DNA from: Candidatus Zixiibacteriota bacterium
GTDB lineage: Bacteria; Zixibacteria; MSB-5A5; GN15; PGXB01
NCBI GenBank assembly: GCA_020058225.1
Contig: JAGVEJ010000141.1
Span: 1 to 32,084 of the forward strand
Direction of reading: 5' to 3'
Length of the DNA stretch: 32,084 bases
Shown here one piece after another: positions 26,500 through 32,084 of the stretch. Numbering within the stretch: the stretch's first letter is position 1; each line of letters begins with the position of its first letter. The notes under the pieces are model-generated. The model saw nothing but the letters and a program-made list of their open reading frames with translations, was not told the origin of the DNA and made no database searches. Made by a program: the position numbers and the translations under genes.

Positions 26500-26568
26500 A
26501 AAACGAACCCATTTTGAAAATTGATATCTATTTGATAATGAATGAGTTAAGTAAAATGGGTTCGTTTT
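26500..26568 (+). terminator. Large inverted repeat with T-rich tail, terminator-like
   Basis: AAAACGAACCCATTTT (26500-26515) and its exact complement AAAATGGGTTCGTTTT (26553-26568) form a perfect 16-bp stem around a 37-nt loop. The plus strand continues TTATTTTTTTG, a terminator-like tail. Its position between divergent genes is odd because no annotated plus-strand transcript runs into it. It could also be a small mobile-repeat remnant. Confidence 0.5.
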
Positions 26569-26670
26569 TATTTTTTTGTTTTGTCCTTTTTTGGCAAAAG
26601 ATAATTCATATCCCTTCATATATATGTCTTAACTCGGAATTACCATCAAGGTTGTAGTAAAATTGTGAGG

Positions 26671-26724
26671 GGTGGAAAATGAGTGAGCAAGGGCGTATGC
26701 CATACGCCCCTGCCATTATCCACC
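26671..26724. repeat. Composite imperfect inverted repeat containing a GCAG-headed REP-like hairpin
   Basis: The inner part (26691-26713, minus strand) reads GCAG, GGGCGTAT, loop GGC, ATACGCCC with a perfect 8-bp stem. Outside it, GGTGGAAAATG on the left pairs with CATTATCCACC on the right with one mismatch, separated from the core by an unpaired bulge. This suggests a larger MITE- or REP-type unit. Confidence 0.5.
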
Positions 26725-26834
26725 GCAAGGGGCTTGTTGAAAAAGTGCATGTTACGGGGGAAATTTTGATTACAATTTCTTGTTGATGATATGCATAAAT
26801 AATTGCTTATTTCAAAAAATTAAAGGAGGTCGAA

Positions 26835-27722
26835 GTGAAAAGTTTCTTCAGAGTAATTTTTGTTTCGTTAATGGCTATTATTTTTATCCTGCCAATCGCT
26901 CAAAGCGCTAATTGGGAAAAAACGTTTGATTTAAGCCTGAATGCTACTCAGAGCAGTTACTCGGATAACTGGACCGGCGGCGAAGCAGGCAATCTTAGTT
27001 GGACAGCCAACGCCAATGGGATTTTCACCAAGCAAATGACATCAGTGCTTAACCTCAAAAATACCGTAAAATTGGCCTTCGGTCAAACTCATAGTCAAGA
27101 TAAGGATACTAAAAATTGGTCTAAACCAACCAAATCGACCGATAAGATCGACTTGGAATCAGTCGGCCTATTCAAACTGCAAAGCTTCATAGATCCTTAC
27201 GCCGCGCTTAGATTGGAAAGTCAATTTCTTGACGCCTCGGTAACCGCCCATAAAAGATATTTTAATCCGATATTATTAACGCAATCGGCCGGTATTGCGA
27301 AGGAATTCAAGAAAAATGAGAAGAATAATGTTCTCCTGCGTCTTGGTTTTGCAGTCAAAGAAAATATCAACCGTGTACTTCAACCGCCCGATTCAACCAC
27401 AGCTAAATCGGAGACTGCCACCGATGGCGGCATAGAATATGTGGCTGATGCCAAATTCGTCCTAAGCGATAAGCTGGGTTATCTCGGCAAGCTGACCGTA
27501 TATAAGGCCTTATTCTATTCCAAAAAAGATGATTTCATGGGAAAGCCGGAACAGGATTATTGGAAAGAAGTTGATATTAATTGGGAAAATGGTCTGACTG
27601 CATCAATATCAAAATATGTGCAGGTTGTGTTTTATGCCCAATTACTATACGATAAGCAAATAAGCCTGAAAGGACGATTGAAACAGACATTATCGCTGGG
27701 ATTGACTTATAAGCTTTTGTAG
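26835..27722 (+). CDS. DUF3078 outer-membrane beta-barrel protein
   Basis: This 295-residue protein has a signal peptide (about 1-24, ending AQSANWEK). A segment resembling the DUF3078 start follows, with ATQSSYSDNWTGGEAGNLSW. Amphipathic strands alternate through the rest of the protein and end in LSLGLTYKLL, whose aromatic and aliphatic pattern suits an outer-membrane barrel. The family is common in Bacteroidota and relatives and has no established function. The start is a GTG with an almost ideal SD (AAAGGAGGT, 26822-26830, four bases before). It is the only plus-strand gene in the right half and is followed by a stem-loop at 27759-27791. It converges with the tRNA-Leu gene. Confidence 0.85.
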   Translation: MKSFFRVIFVSLMAIIFILPIAQSANWEKTFDLSLNATQSSYSDNWTGGEAGNLSWTANANGIFTKQMTSVLNLKNTVKLAFGQTHSQDKDTKNWSKPTKSTDKIDLESVGLFKLQSFIDPYAALRLESQFLDASVTAHKRYFNPILLTQSAGIAKEFKKNEKNNVLLRLGFAVKENINRVLQPPDSTTAKSETATDGGIEYVADAKFVLSDKLGYLGKLTVYKALFYSKKDDFMGKPEQDYWKEVDINWENGLTASISKYVQVVFYAQLLYDKQISLKGRLKQTLSLGLTYKLL

Positions 27723-27758
27723 GTAGAGATTTTTATTGATTCTCATAAATGTCTTCCG

Positions 27759-27791
27759 ATATGAATGGTCTTACGCTTAAGCCATTTATAT
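27759..27791 (+). other. Stem-loop after the DUF3078 gene
   Basis: ATATGAATGG and CCATTTATAT pair with one G-T, then after a bulged T the bases CTTA and TAAG pair around a CGCT loop. This gives a 14-bp stem 36 bp past the DUF3078 stop. No T-run follows, so it looks like a 3'-end stabilising or Rho-associated hairpin more than an intrinsic terminator. Confidence 0.4.
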
Positions 27792-27863
27792 GGAAAATGC
27801 TTATGTAAACCGGCATAGTTCCTTCGTTTTCTTCTTTGAAATTTCAAGGCATCAACAATAAGA

Positions 27864-27896
27864 TATAAAAAAACCCTCGGCAAAAGCCGAGGGTTT
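27864..27896 (-). terminator. Intrinsic terminator of the gapA-to-tRNA-Leu transcript
   Basis: On the minus strand AAACCCTCGGC, loop TTTT, GCCGAGGGTTT form a perfect 11-bp GC-rich stem followed by a run of seven Ts counting the end of the stem. It lies 12 bp past the tRNA 3' end. Confidence 0.88.
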
Positions 27897-27907
27897 CCCA
27901 AATCTTT

Positions 27908-27989
27908 TGCGGAAGGGGGGATTTGAACCCCCAAGCCTTACGGCGCCACCCCCTCAAGATGGTGTGTCTGCCAATTTCACCACTTCCGC
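27908..27989 (-). tRNA. tRNA-Leu (anticodon GAG)
   Basis: The 82-nt gene folds as a class II tRNA. The acceptor stem is GCGGAAG/CTTCCGC with discriminator A. The anticodon stem is CCATC/GGTGG around loop TTGAGGG, giving GAG, which reads CUC and CUU leucine codons. The long variable arm is CGCCGTAAGGC-like, and the T arm is GGGGG-TTCAAAT-CCCCC. No CCA is encoded. It lies 37 bp after secG with no room for much of a promoter, so it is probably cut from the secG transcript. E. coli has the same pairing, secG-leuU (also GAG). Confidence 0.96.
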
Positions 27990-27997
27990 ATTCATAA

Positions 27998-28021
27998 GGG
28001 CTTGATAAATCAAGCCCCTAC
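27998..28021 (-). repeat. REP-like hairpin with GTAG head between secG and tRNA-Leu
   Basis: The minus strand reads GTAG, GGGCTTGA, loop TTTA, TCAAGCCC with a perfect 8-bp stem. It is nearly identical to the copy at 8821-8844, the only stem difference being a paired change. It sits in the short gap between secG and the tRNA, so the transcript would carry it. Confidence 0.6.
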
Positions 28022-28026
28022 AAATT

Positions 28027-28446
28027 CTACTTGCCACCTTCTGGGGTAGTTGGAGGAATCTGTTCACTACCGGCAGGTGTTGTTTGTCCCCCCGATTGAT
28101 CTGGGGATACGGGTGCCTGCTGTTGCTGTTGTTGAGCTTGACGCTCTAACTCTTTGGCCGCTTCTCTGGTTACCGCTGACTCACCCGAAGTCTCAGCCGT
28201 TCTCCCGGCACGATGGCTCGACATATAGGCCAAAACTCCGCAATTCATCATAAAAACAATGGCCAATACGGTCGTAGCTTTGGATAAAAATGACGCCGCA
28301 CCGCGACCACCAAACACAGCTCCGGCCAAACCGCCGCCGCCTCCAAAAGCTCCTGCTAATCCTTCACCTTTGGATGATTGCATCAAAACTGAAATAACCA
28401 GAAGAATACAAACCAGGGTATGAAAAATAACCATTACGGTAAACAA
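28027..28446 (-). CDS. secG: Protein translocase subunit SecG
   Basis: SecG is the small subunit of the SecYEG channel that aids SecA-driven protein export. Two transmembrane segments are seen (about residues 3-22 and 50-72), joined by the family's glycine-rich loop with LMQSSKGEGLAGAFGGGG. FGGRGAASFLSKATTVLAI follows. The C-terminal half (about 80-139) is a Q/P/G-rich tail with no TM. The start is a TTG with GGAGG eight bases upstream; the in-frame ATG four codons later is too far from that SD. It follows tpiA by 37 bp and is followed by tRNA-Leu, an arrangement also seen elsewhere. Confidence 0.94.
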   Translation of the reverse strand: MFTVMVIFHTLVCILLVISVLMQSSKGEGLAGAFGGGGGLAGAVFGGRGAASFLSKATTVLAIVFMMNCGVLAYMSSHRAGRTAETSGESAVTREAAKELERQAQQQQQQAPVSPDQSGGQTTPAGSEQIPPTTPEGGK

Positions 28447-28483
28447 AGCAACTTCCTCCGTTTCTATTCAAATTAAACTTTTA

Positions 28484-29233
28484 TCACGCTGACTTTACTA
28501 TTTTTGTAAACTGATCTACCTTCAAGCTGGCCCCGCCAACAAGGGCGCCATCAATATCAGCCTGCTTAAGAAGGGATGAGGCATTTTCATCATTGACTGA
28601 CCCGCCATATAAAATCGAAATTGTATCGGCAACAGCGCCATGCGCTTCCTTTAATCGATTCCGAATAAAAACATGAACTTCCTGTGCCTGCTCCGGAGTA
28701 GCGGTTTTTCCCGTGCCTATTGCCCAAACCGGTTCGTAAGCTATGACTGTCTTTTTCATCTCTTCGCTATTTAGGTCCTGCAGGGAGCCATCAAGCTGAT
28801 TGCCTACAACCTCCTCGGTTTTGCCCTTTTCCCTATCGCCAAGCTTCTCGCCGACACAAACTATCGGAATTAGGCCGGTTTTTAATGCCAATTTAACCTT
28901 GGCATTTACTATATCATCACTCTCGAAAAAATATTCTCTTCTTTCCGAGTGTCCCAAAATAACATAAGAAACCCCGATTGTCAAGAGCATCGATGGCGCA
29001 ATTTCACCGGTATATGCCCCGGATTCTTTAAAATACATATTCTGGGCGCCAAGAAAAAATGGGCCGCCCTTTATCATCTTGGCGACTTCACTCAAGGCCG
29101 TAAAAGGCGGGCATAACACAACTCTTGGGTGATCGACATCCCCAAGGCTGGAGACCAAGCCTCGTACTAGCTCATTGGCTTCGAGGTTGGTTTTGTTCAT
29201 TTTCCAATTGCCGGCAATTATTTTTAATCGCAT
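28484..29233 (-). CDS. tpiA: Triosephosphate isomerase
   Basis: TpiA interconverts dihydroxyacetone phosphate and glyceraldehyde-3-phosphate in glycolysis. The 249-residue TIM barrel has NWKMN near residues 8-12 (catalytic lysine), VILGHSERREYF (catalytic histidine), and AYEPVWAIGTGKTATPEQAQ, which supplies the catalytic glutamate and the closing loop 6. ILYGGSVNDENA and GALVGGASLK bind the phosphate. It starts 9 bp after pgk, with a modest AGG upstream. It forms a glycolytic run with gapA and pgk. Confidence 0.98.
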   Translation of the reverse strand: MRLKIIAGNWKMNKTNLEANELVRGLVSSLGDVDHPRVVLCPPFTALSEVAKMIKGGPFFLGAQNMYFKESGAYTGEIAPSMLLTIGVSYVILGHSERREYFFESDDIVNAKVKLALKTGLIPIVCVGEKLGDREKGKTEEVVGNQLDGSLQDLNSEEMKKTVIAYEPVWAIGTGKTATPEQAQEVHVFIRNRLKEAHGAVADTISILYGGSVNDENASSLLKQADIDGALVGGASLKVDQFTKIVKSA

Positions 29234-29242
29234 AAATTAAAC

Positions 29243-30442
29243 CTATTTTAAGTCGGTTAATGCGGCCACACCGGGAAGTACTTTGCCTTCAAGAAATTCA
29301 AGTGAGGCGCCTCCGCCGGTTGAGATATGAGTTAATTTGTCATCGAGACCGCGGGCGCTCACTGCCGCCGCGGAGTCTCCCCCGCCGACTATTGTGACTG
29401 CGCCTTTTGATGTAATATTGGCCAAAATGTCCGCTATTTCGTAGGTTCCTTTGGCAAATTGCTGGGTTTCAAAAACGCCCATTGGTCCATTCCAGATTAC
29501 TGTTTTCGCATTTTGAAGTTCAGCTTTGAATAGCTTGAGAGTCTCAGGGCCAATATCAAGACCCTTCATATTTGATGGTATCTTGTCAATCGATACAACA
29601 CTGCTCTTGGCCTCATCTGATATCTCCTCGGCAATAATACAATCAATCGGCAACATCAATTTTACATTTTTGCTCTTTGCCTTGGTCAATATTTCTTTCG
29701 CTAAATCGATTTTGTCTTCTTCCAATAGTGATGTCCCAATATTTTTCCCCATTGCCTTGAAGAAAGTAAATGTCATGCCGCCACCGATAAGTATGGCGTC
29801 AACTTTATCCATCAAACTCTGGATGACATCAATCTTTCCGGAAATTTTGGCTCCGCCAAGAATGGCCATGAACGGTCTTTTGGGATTATCCAGTGCACCA
29901 CCCAAATATTTCAGCTCTTTCTCCATTAGAAAACCCGCGGCGCTGGCGGCAATGTATTTCGTTACGCCTTCTGTTGACGCATGCGCCCGATGGGCTGAGC
30001 CGAAGGCATCATTGACATATATATCAGCCAATACAGCCAGCTTTTTGGCAAATTCGGGATCATTCTTTTCCTCTTCATTATGATAACGAAGATTCTCCAT
30101 CAGCAATACTTCACCATCCTCTAGGGCGTCGGCCATTTTTTTGACTTCATCGCCGATACAATCCGGTGCAAACTTAACCTCTCTGCCGATTAGCTCCGAT
30201 AACTTTTGTGCCACCGGCTTGAGCGACATCTCAGGAACCGGTTTTCCTTTGGGGCGTCCCAGATGACTGCAAAGAATAACACGTCCTCCATCTCCCATGA
30301 TTTTCTTTATGGTCGGGAGCGACTCCACTATACGGCGATCGTCAGTGATTTGTAACTGCTTATTGAGAGGAACATTAAAATCGACCCTGACAAGCGTCCT
30401 CTTTCCTTTGAAATTTATTCCAGCTATGGTCAATTTATTCAT
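29243..30442 (-). CDS. pgk: Phosphoglycerate kinase
   Basis: Pgk makes ATP from 1,3-bisphosphoglycerate. The 399-residue protein shows the N-domain substrate motif [20 protein letters not shown] and SHLGRPKGK. The hinge region [15 protein letters not shown] follows. The nucleotide domain has [19 protein letters not shown] and [12 protein letters not shown], ending [20 protein letters not shown]. It is of normal length. The gap to gapA (108 bp) carries two hairpins, and the pgk start has a modest AAAGAG-type SD. The tpiA gene follows 9 bp later. Confidence 0.98.
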   Translation of the reverse strand: MNKLTIAGINFKGKRTLVRVDFNVPLNKQLQITDDRRIVESLPTIKKIMGDGGRVILCSHLGRPKGKPVPEMSLKPVAQKLSELIGREVKFAPDCIGDEVKKMADALEDGEVLLMENLRYHNEEEKNDPEFAKKLAVLADIYVNDAFGSAHRAHASTEGVTKYIAASAAGFLMEKELKYLGGALDNPKRPFMAILGGAKISGKIDVIQSLMDKVDAILIGGGMTFTFFKAMGKNIGTSLLEEDKIDLAKEILTKAKSKNVKLMLPIDCIIAEEISDEAKSSVVSIDKIPSNMKGLDIGPETLKLFKAELQNAKTVIWNGPMGVFETQQFAKGTYEIADILANITSKGAVTIVGGGDSAAAVSARGLDDKLTHISTGGGASLEFLEGKVLPGVAALTDLK

Positions 30443-30463
30443 ACTCTTTCCCGTTTATGAAAA

Positions 30464-30488
30464 GTAGGGGCGACCTTAACGATCGCCC
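30464..30488 (+). repeat. REP-like hairpin with GTAG head between gapA and pgk
   Basis: The plus strand reads GTAG, GGGCGA, a 9-nt interior, then TCGCCC, with a 6-bp outer stem. It belongs with the other GTAG-GGG copies. It lies in the leader region of pgk on the transcript. Confidence 0.5.
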
Positions 30489-30499
30489 TAATTTATGAT

Positions 30500-30516
30500 G
30501 AGGATGCTTTATCCTC
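30500..30516. repeat. Small hairpin between gapA and pgk
   Basis: GAGGAT and ATCCTC pair over 6 bp around GCTTT. It is next to the REP-like hairpin, so the gapA-pgk gap carries two adjacent stem-loops that could set the relative amounts of the two messages. Confidence 0.4.
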
Positions 30517-30550
30517 TGTTATATTATAATCTATTTTCAAATAACAGGCG

Positions 30551-31540
30551 TTACATCATCTTTTGCAACATATCTACCATGCGGCAAGAGAAACCCCATT
30601 CGTTATCATACCACGAGAACACTTTCGCCATATTCCCCTTTACCAATGTAAGTTCGGCATCAAAGATGGAGCTATGTGAATTGCCGATTATATCAGTCGA
30701 AACAATCGGATCGGTGCAATATTCGAGAATGCCCTTTAATGGACCTTCCGCCGCCTTTTTCATGGCATTATTGATTTCATCCTTGGTTGTTTCTTTTCCA
30801 AGAAGAACCGCCAAATCAACCAATGAAGCGTCCGGTGTTGGAACACGAATGGCGATGCCGTCCATTTTTCCCTTAAGTTCAGGAATGACTTCCGCAATCG
30901 CTTTGGCGGCGCCGGTTGATGTTGGAATCATGGAAAGCGCGGCGGCGCGGGCGCGACGAAGATCATTATGCGGTAGGTCAAGGATTCTCTGGTCATTGGT
31001 ATAGGAATGGATAGTAGTCATGAACGCCTTTTCGATCCCAAAATTATCCAACAATACTTTTGCAACCGGAGCCAATCCGTTGGTGGTGCAACTCCCGATG
31101 GAGATTACATCATGCTTGCTTTTATCATAGTTTTTGTCATTGACACCAATAACGAATGTTCCGTCATGCTCTTTGGCCGGCGCAGAAATAAGGACCTTCT
31201 TGGCGCCGGCAGTCATATGTTTACTTGCGTCGGCTTTGCCTTTCATAATGCCGGTCGATTCGACCACAACCTGAACTCCCAGCTCTCCCCATGGCAATTT
31301 GGTGGGATCTTTTTCGGCGGTCACTTTTATTTTCTTGCCATCAACAATTAAAAATCCTCCATCGTAGCTTACTTCCCCCTGATACTTTCCGTGAATGGAA
31401 TCATATTTGAGGAGATGCGCCAGGGTGGGAGCGTCGGTGATATCATTAATACCGACAATCTCAAGATTGGATTTCCGGGCGGCTCTCAAGACGAGACGGC
31501 CGATTCGGCCGAATCCGTTAATGCCGATTTTTATGGACAT
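30551..31540 (-). CDS. gapA: Glyceraldehyde-3-phosphate dehydrogenase, type I
   Basis: GapA oxidises glyceraldehyde-3-phosphate with NAD+ and phosphate. The Rossmann start is [15 protein letters not shown]. The catalytic cysteine is C151 in [13 protein letters not shown], with H178 in [11 protein letters not shown]. The common motif is SNASCTTNCLAP, so here NAS has become IGS and the second cysteine is glycine; the essential SCTTN core is kept. The C-terminal [16 protein letters not shown] is standard. Length (329) is normal. A strong SD (AAGGAGGA, six bases from ATG) is present. It follows the beta-barrel gene by 24 bp and precedes pgk. Confidence 0.97.
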   Translation of the reverse strand: MSIKIGINGFGRIGRLVLRAARKSNLEIVGINDITDAPTLAHLLKYDSIHGKYQGEVSYDGGFLIVDGKKIKVTAEKDPTKLPWGELGVQVVVESTGIMKGKADASKHMTAGAKKVLISAPAKEHDGTFVIGVNDKNYDKSKHDVISIGSCTTNGLAPVAKVLLDNFGIEKAFMTTIHSYTNDQRILDLPHNDLRRARAAALSMIPTSTGAAKAIAEVIPELKGKMDGIAIRVPTPDASLVDLAVLLGKETTKDEINNAMKKAAEGPLKGILEYCTDPIVSTDIIGNSHSSIFDAELTLVKGNMAKVFSWYDNEWGFSCRMVDMLQKMM

Positions 31541-31564
31541 AATTACTCCTCCTTAAGTTTCAAA

Positions 31565-32084
31565 TTACTTCCGTTTTGATCCAAATAGATAACCCGCTCC
31601 AAAGGATATTTGCCATCCGGAATAATCCCTAATTCCGGCCATTTCATTTTTGAATTTCGCAGGAATATATTTATAATTTAAACAAAGGGCTATTTGATCA
31701 AATAAAGGCCAATCAACTCCGGCGCCAAATATGTAGGTGAATTTTGTCTCCGAATCGTTGGTCAAAACAACATCATAGAGATAGCTAATAGCATCCTGCT
31801 TGGCATAGATAAGCCCGCCTCCAGCTTGTAAATATGGATGTAAAGGAAAACTATTAACAATGTACAATGGATAGATTTTGGCCGAAATCATTATTGGATA
31901 AATATTGACTCCCCCGACCAACATATCCCGCTTGGCATAGTACTTGAAGTCACCTCGATTGAATATTCCAAGGGAAATCTCTACTGACAAAGGCGCAGAT
32001 ACTCGATGCGCATAGAAAAATTCGGCATATACGCCACTTCCGGATATTTCCATGGAATCACCATAAATGTCATAGGCAATTTCA
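31565..32084 (-). CDS. Outer-membrane beta-barrel protein, N-terminus outside window
   Basis: The frame is open to the right window edge: codons before the first ATG (32053) read EIAYDIYGDS, so the start lies outside. The visible 170 or so residues alternate polar and hydrophobic positions as in small outer-membrane barrels. Examples are SVEISLGIFNRGDF, HPYLQAGGGLIYAK, FTYIFGAGVDWPLF and WQISFGAGYLFGSKRK. The last strand plus KRK is an unusual C-terminus for barrels, which usually end in an aromatic residue. No specific family can be assigned; an OmpW/porin-like 8-strand barrel is the likeliest fold. It lies 24 bp upstream of gapA on the same strand, so gapA may share its transcript. Confidence 0.7.
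   Translation of the reverse strand, partial: EIAYDIYGDSMEISGSGVYAEFFYAHRVSAPLSVEISLGIFNRGDFKYYAKRDMLVGGVNIYPIMISAKIYPLYIVNSFPLHPYLQAGGGLIYAKQDAISYLYDVVLTNDSETKFTYIFGAGVDWPLFDQIALCLNYKYIPAKFKNEMAGIRDYSGWQISFGAGYLFGSKRK

Larger units (their letters stand above)
26405..26834. other. 430-bp divergent spacer between recG and the DUF3078 gene
   Basis: No protein gene of ordinary size is present. The spacer holds a recG promoter candidate (26411-26439), a 22-codon plus-strand ORF (26433-26501) that ends at a 16-bp inverted repeat with a T-rich tail (26500-26580), and a composite inverted repeat (26671-26724). The DUF3078 SD is at 26822-26830. The bases from about 26453 to 26495 are noticeably richer in G than the flanks. 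Confidence 0.7.

Noticed and set aside
26440-26500. G-rich segment considered as SRP RNA, tRNA-Sec or another known RNA
   Set aside because: It lacks the SRP GGAAGCAGCC-type loop and any tRNA T-arm; no known RNA could be recognised by eye.
26727-26750. Segment GGGGCTTGTTGAAAAAGTG as a remnant of a repeat or insertion-sequence end
   Set aside because: It resembles half of the REP-like copy near 28000 only over GGGGCTTG, too short to support.
27743-27934. 63-residue minus-strand ORF overlapping the tRNA-Leu 3' end and its terminator
   Set aside because: It runs through the terminator and into the tRNA, so it is not a plausible protein gene.
29526-30083. 185-residue plus-strand ORF opposite pgk
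   Set aside because: Antisense shadow of a strongly conserved gene; composition follows from the pgk codons.
30495-31004. 169-residue plus-strand ORF opposite gapA
   Set aside because: Antisense shadow of gapA with no independent support.
1-32084. CRISPR arrays, transposases, prophage or toxin-antitoxin loci
   Set aside because: No regularly spaced repeats, transposase-like or phage-like proteins were seen; the gene content is nearly all housekeeping.

Overview
The window reads as a chromosomal housekeeping region from an AT-rich Gram-negative bacterium of the FCB superphylum. The evidence is a SprA-type giant outer-membrane protein, a DUF3078 protein, an outer-membrane beta-barrel protein and signal peptides or lipoboxes, alongside clear Shine-Dalgarno (SD) sequences (AGGAGG/GGAGG) on several genes. 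That SD use is unlike typical Bacteroidota. A candidate phylum such as Zixibacteria would fit, but this is inference from gene content and not a placement.

Layout, left to right. A glycosyltransferase tail (plus strand, cut by the window edge) converges on a tight minus-strand operon, aspS-phoH-pgpH-ybeY-CNNM/CBS protein, covering tRNA charging, RNA maturation, c-di-AMP turnover and ion transport. A divergent spacer holds a consensus sigma70-type promoter for a stand-alone PTS EIIA-like gene. Minus-strand genes follow: a secreted PEBP/YbhB-like protein, a slipin/NfeD membrane-quality pair, and a chain M28-type peptidase lipoprotein - selA - selB - YtcJ-like amidohydrolase. The last two overlap by 14 bp. 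Upstream of these are sprA (about 1,950 codons), murB, a DUF1844 gene and recG. A 430-bp spacer with several inverted repeats separates recG from a plus-strand DUF3078 outer-membrane protein. The right end carries gapA-pgk-tpiA-secG-tRNA-Leu(GAG) on the minus strand with a strong terminator after the tRNA. A truncated beta-barrel gene lies at the edge.

Most of the genes are ordinary. The less ordinary material is in the spacers and at gene starts. (i) A family of at least five short hairpins begins with a GTAG or GCAG head, resembling REP elements, and two of them show a compensatory base change. (ii) A 16-bp inverted repeat with a T-rich tail sits in a divergent spacer just after a 22-codon ORF, hinting at an unannotated small transcript. 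(iii) The sprA frame extends upstream of any ATG/GTG/TTG into a good signal peptide, suggesting an ATT start or a sequence error. (iv) murB and recG have promoter-like boxes placed so that the mRNAs may be leaderless. I found no CRISPR array, transposase, prophage or clear new defence system.
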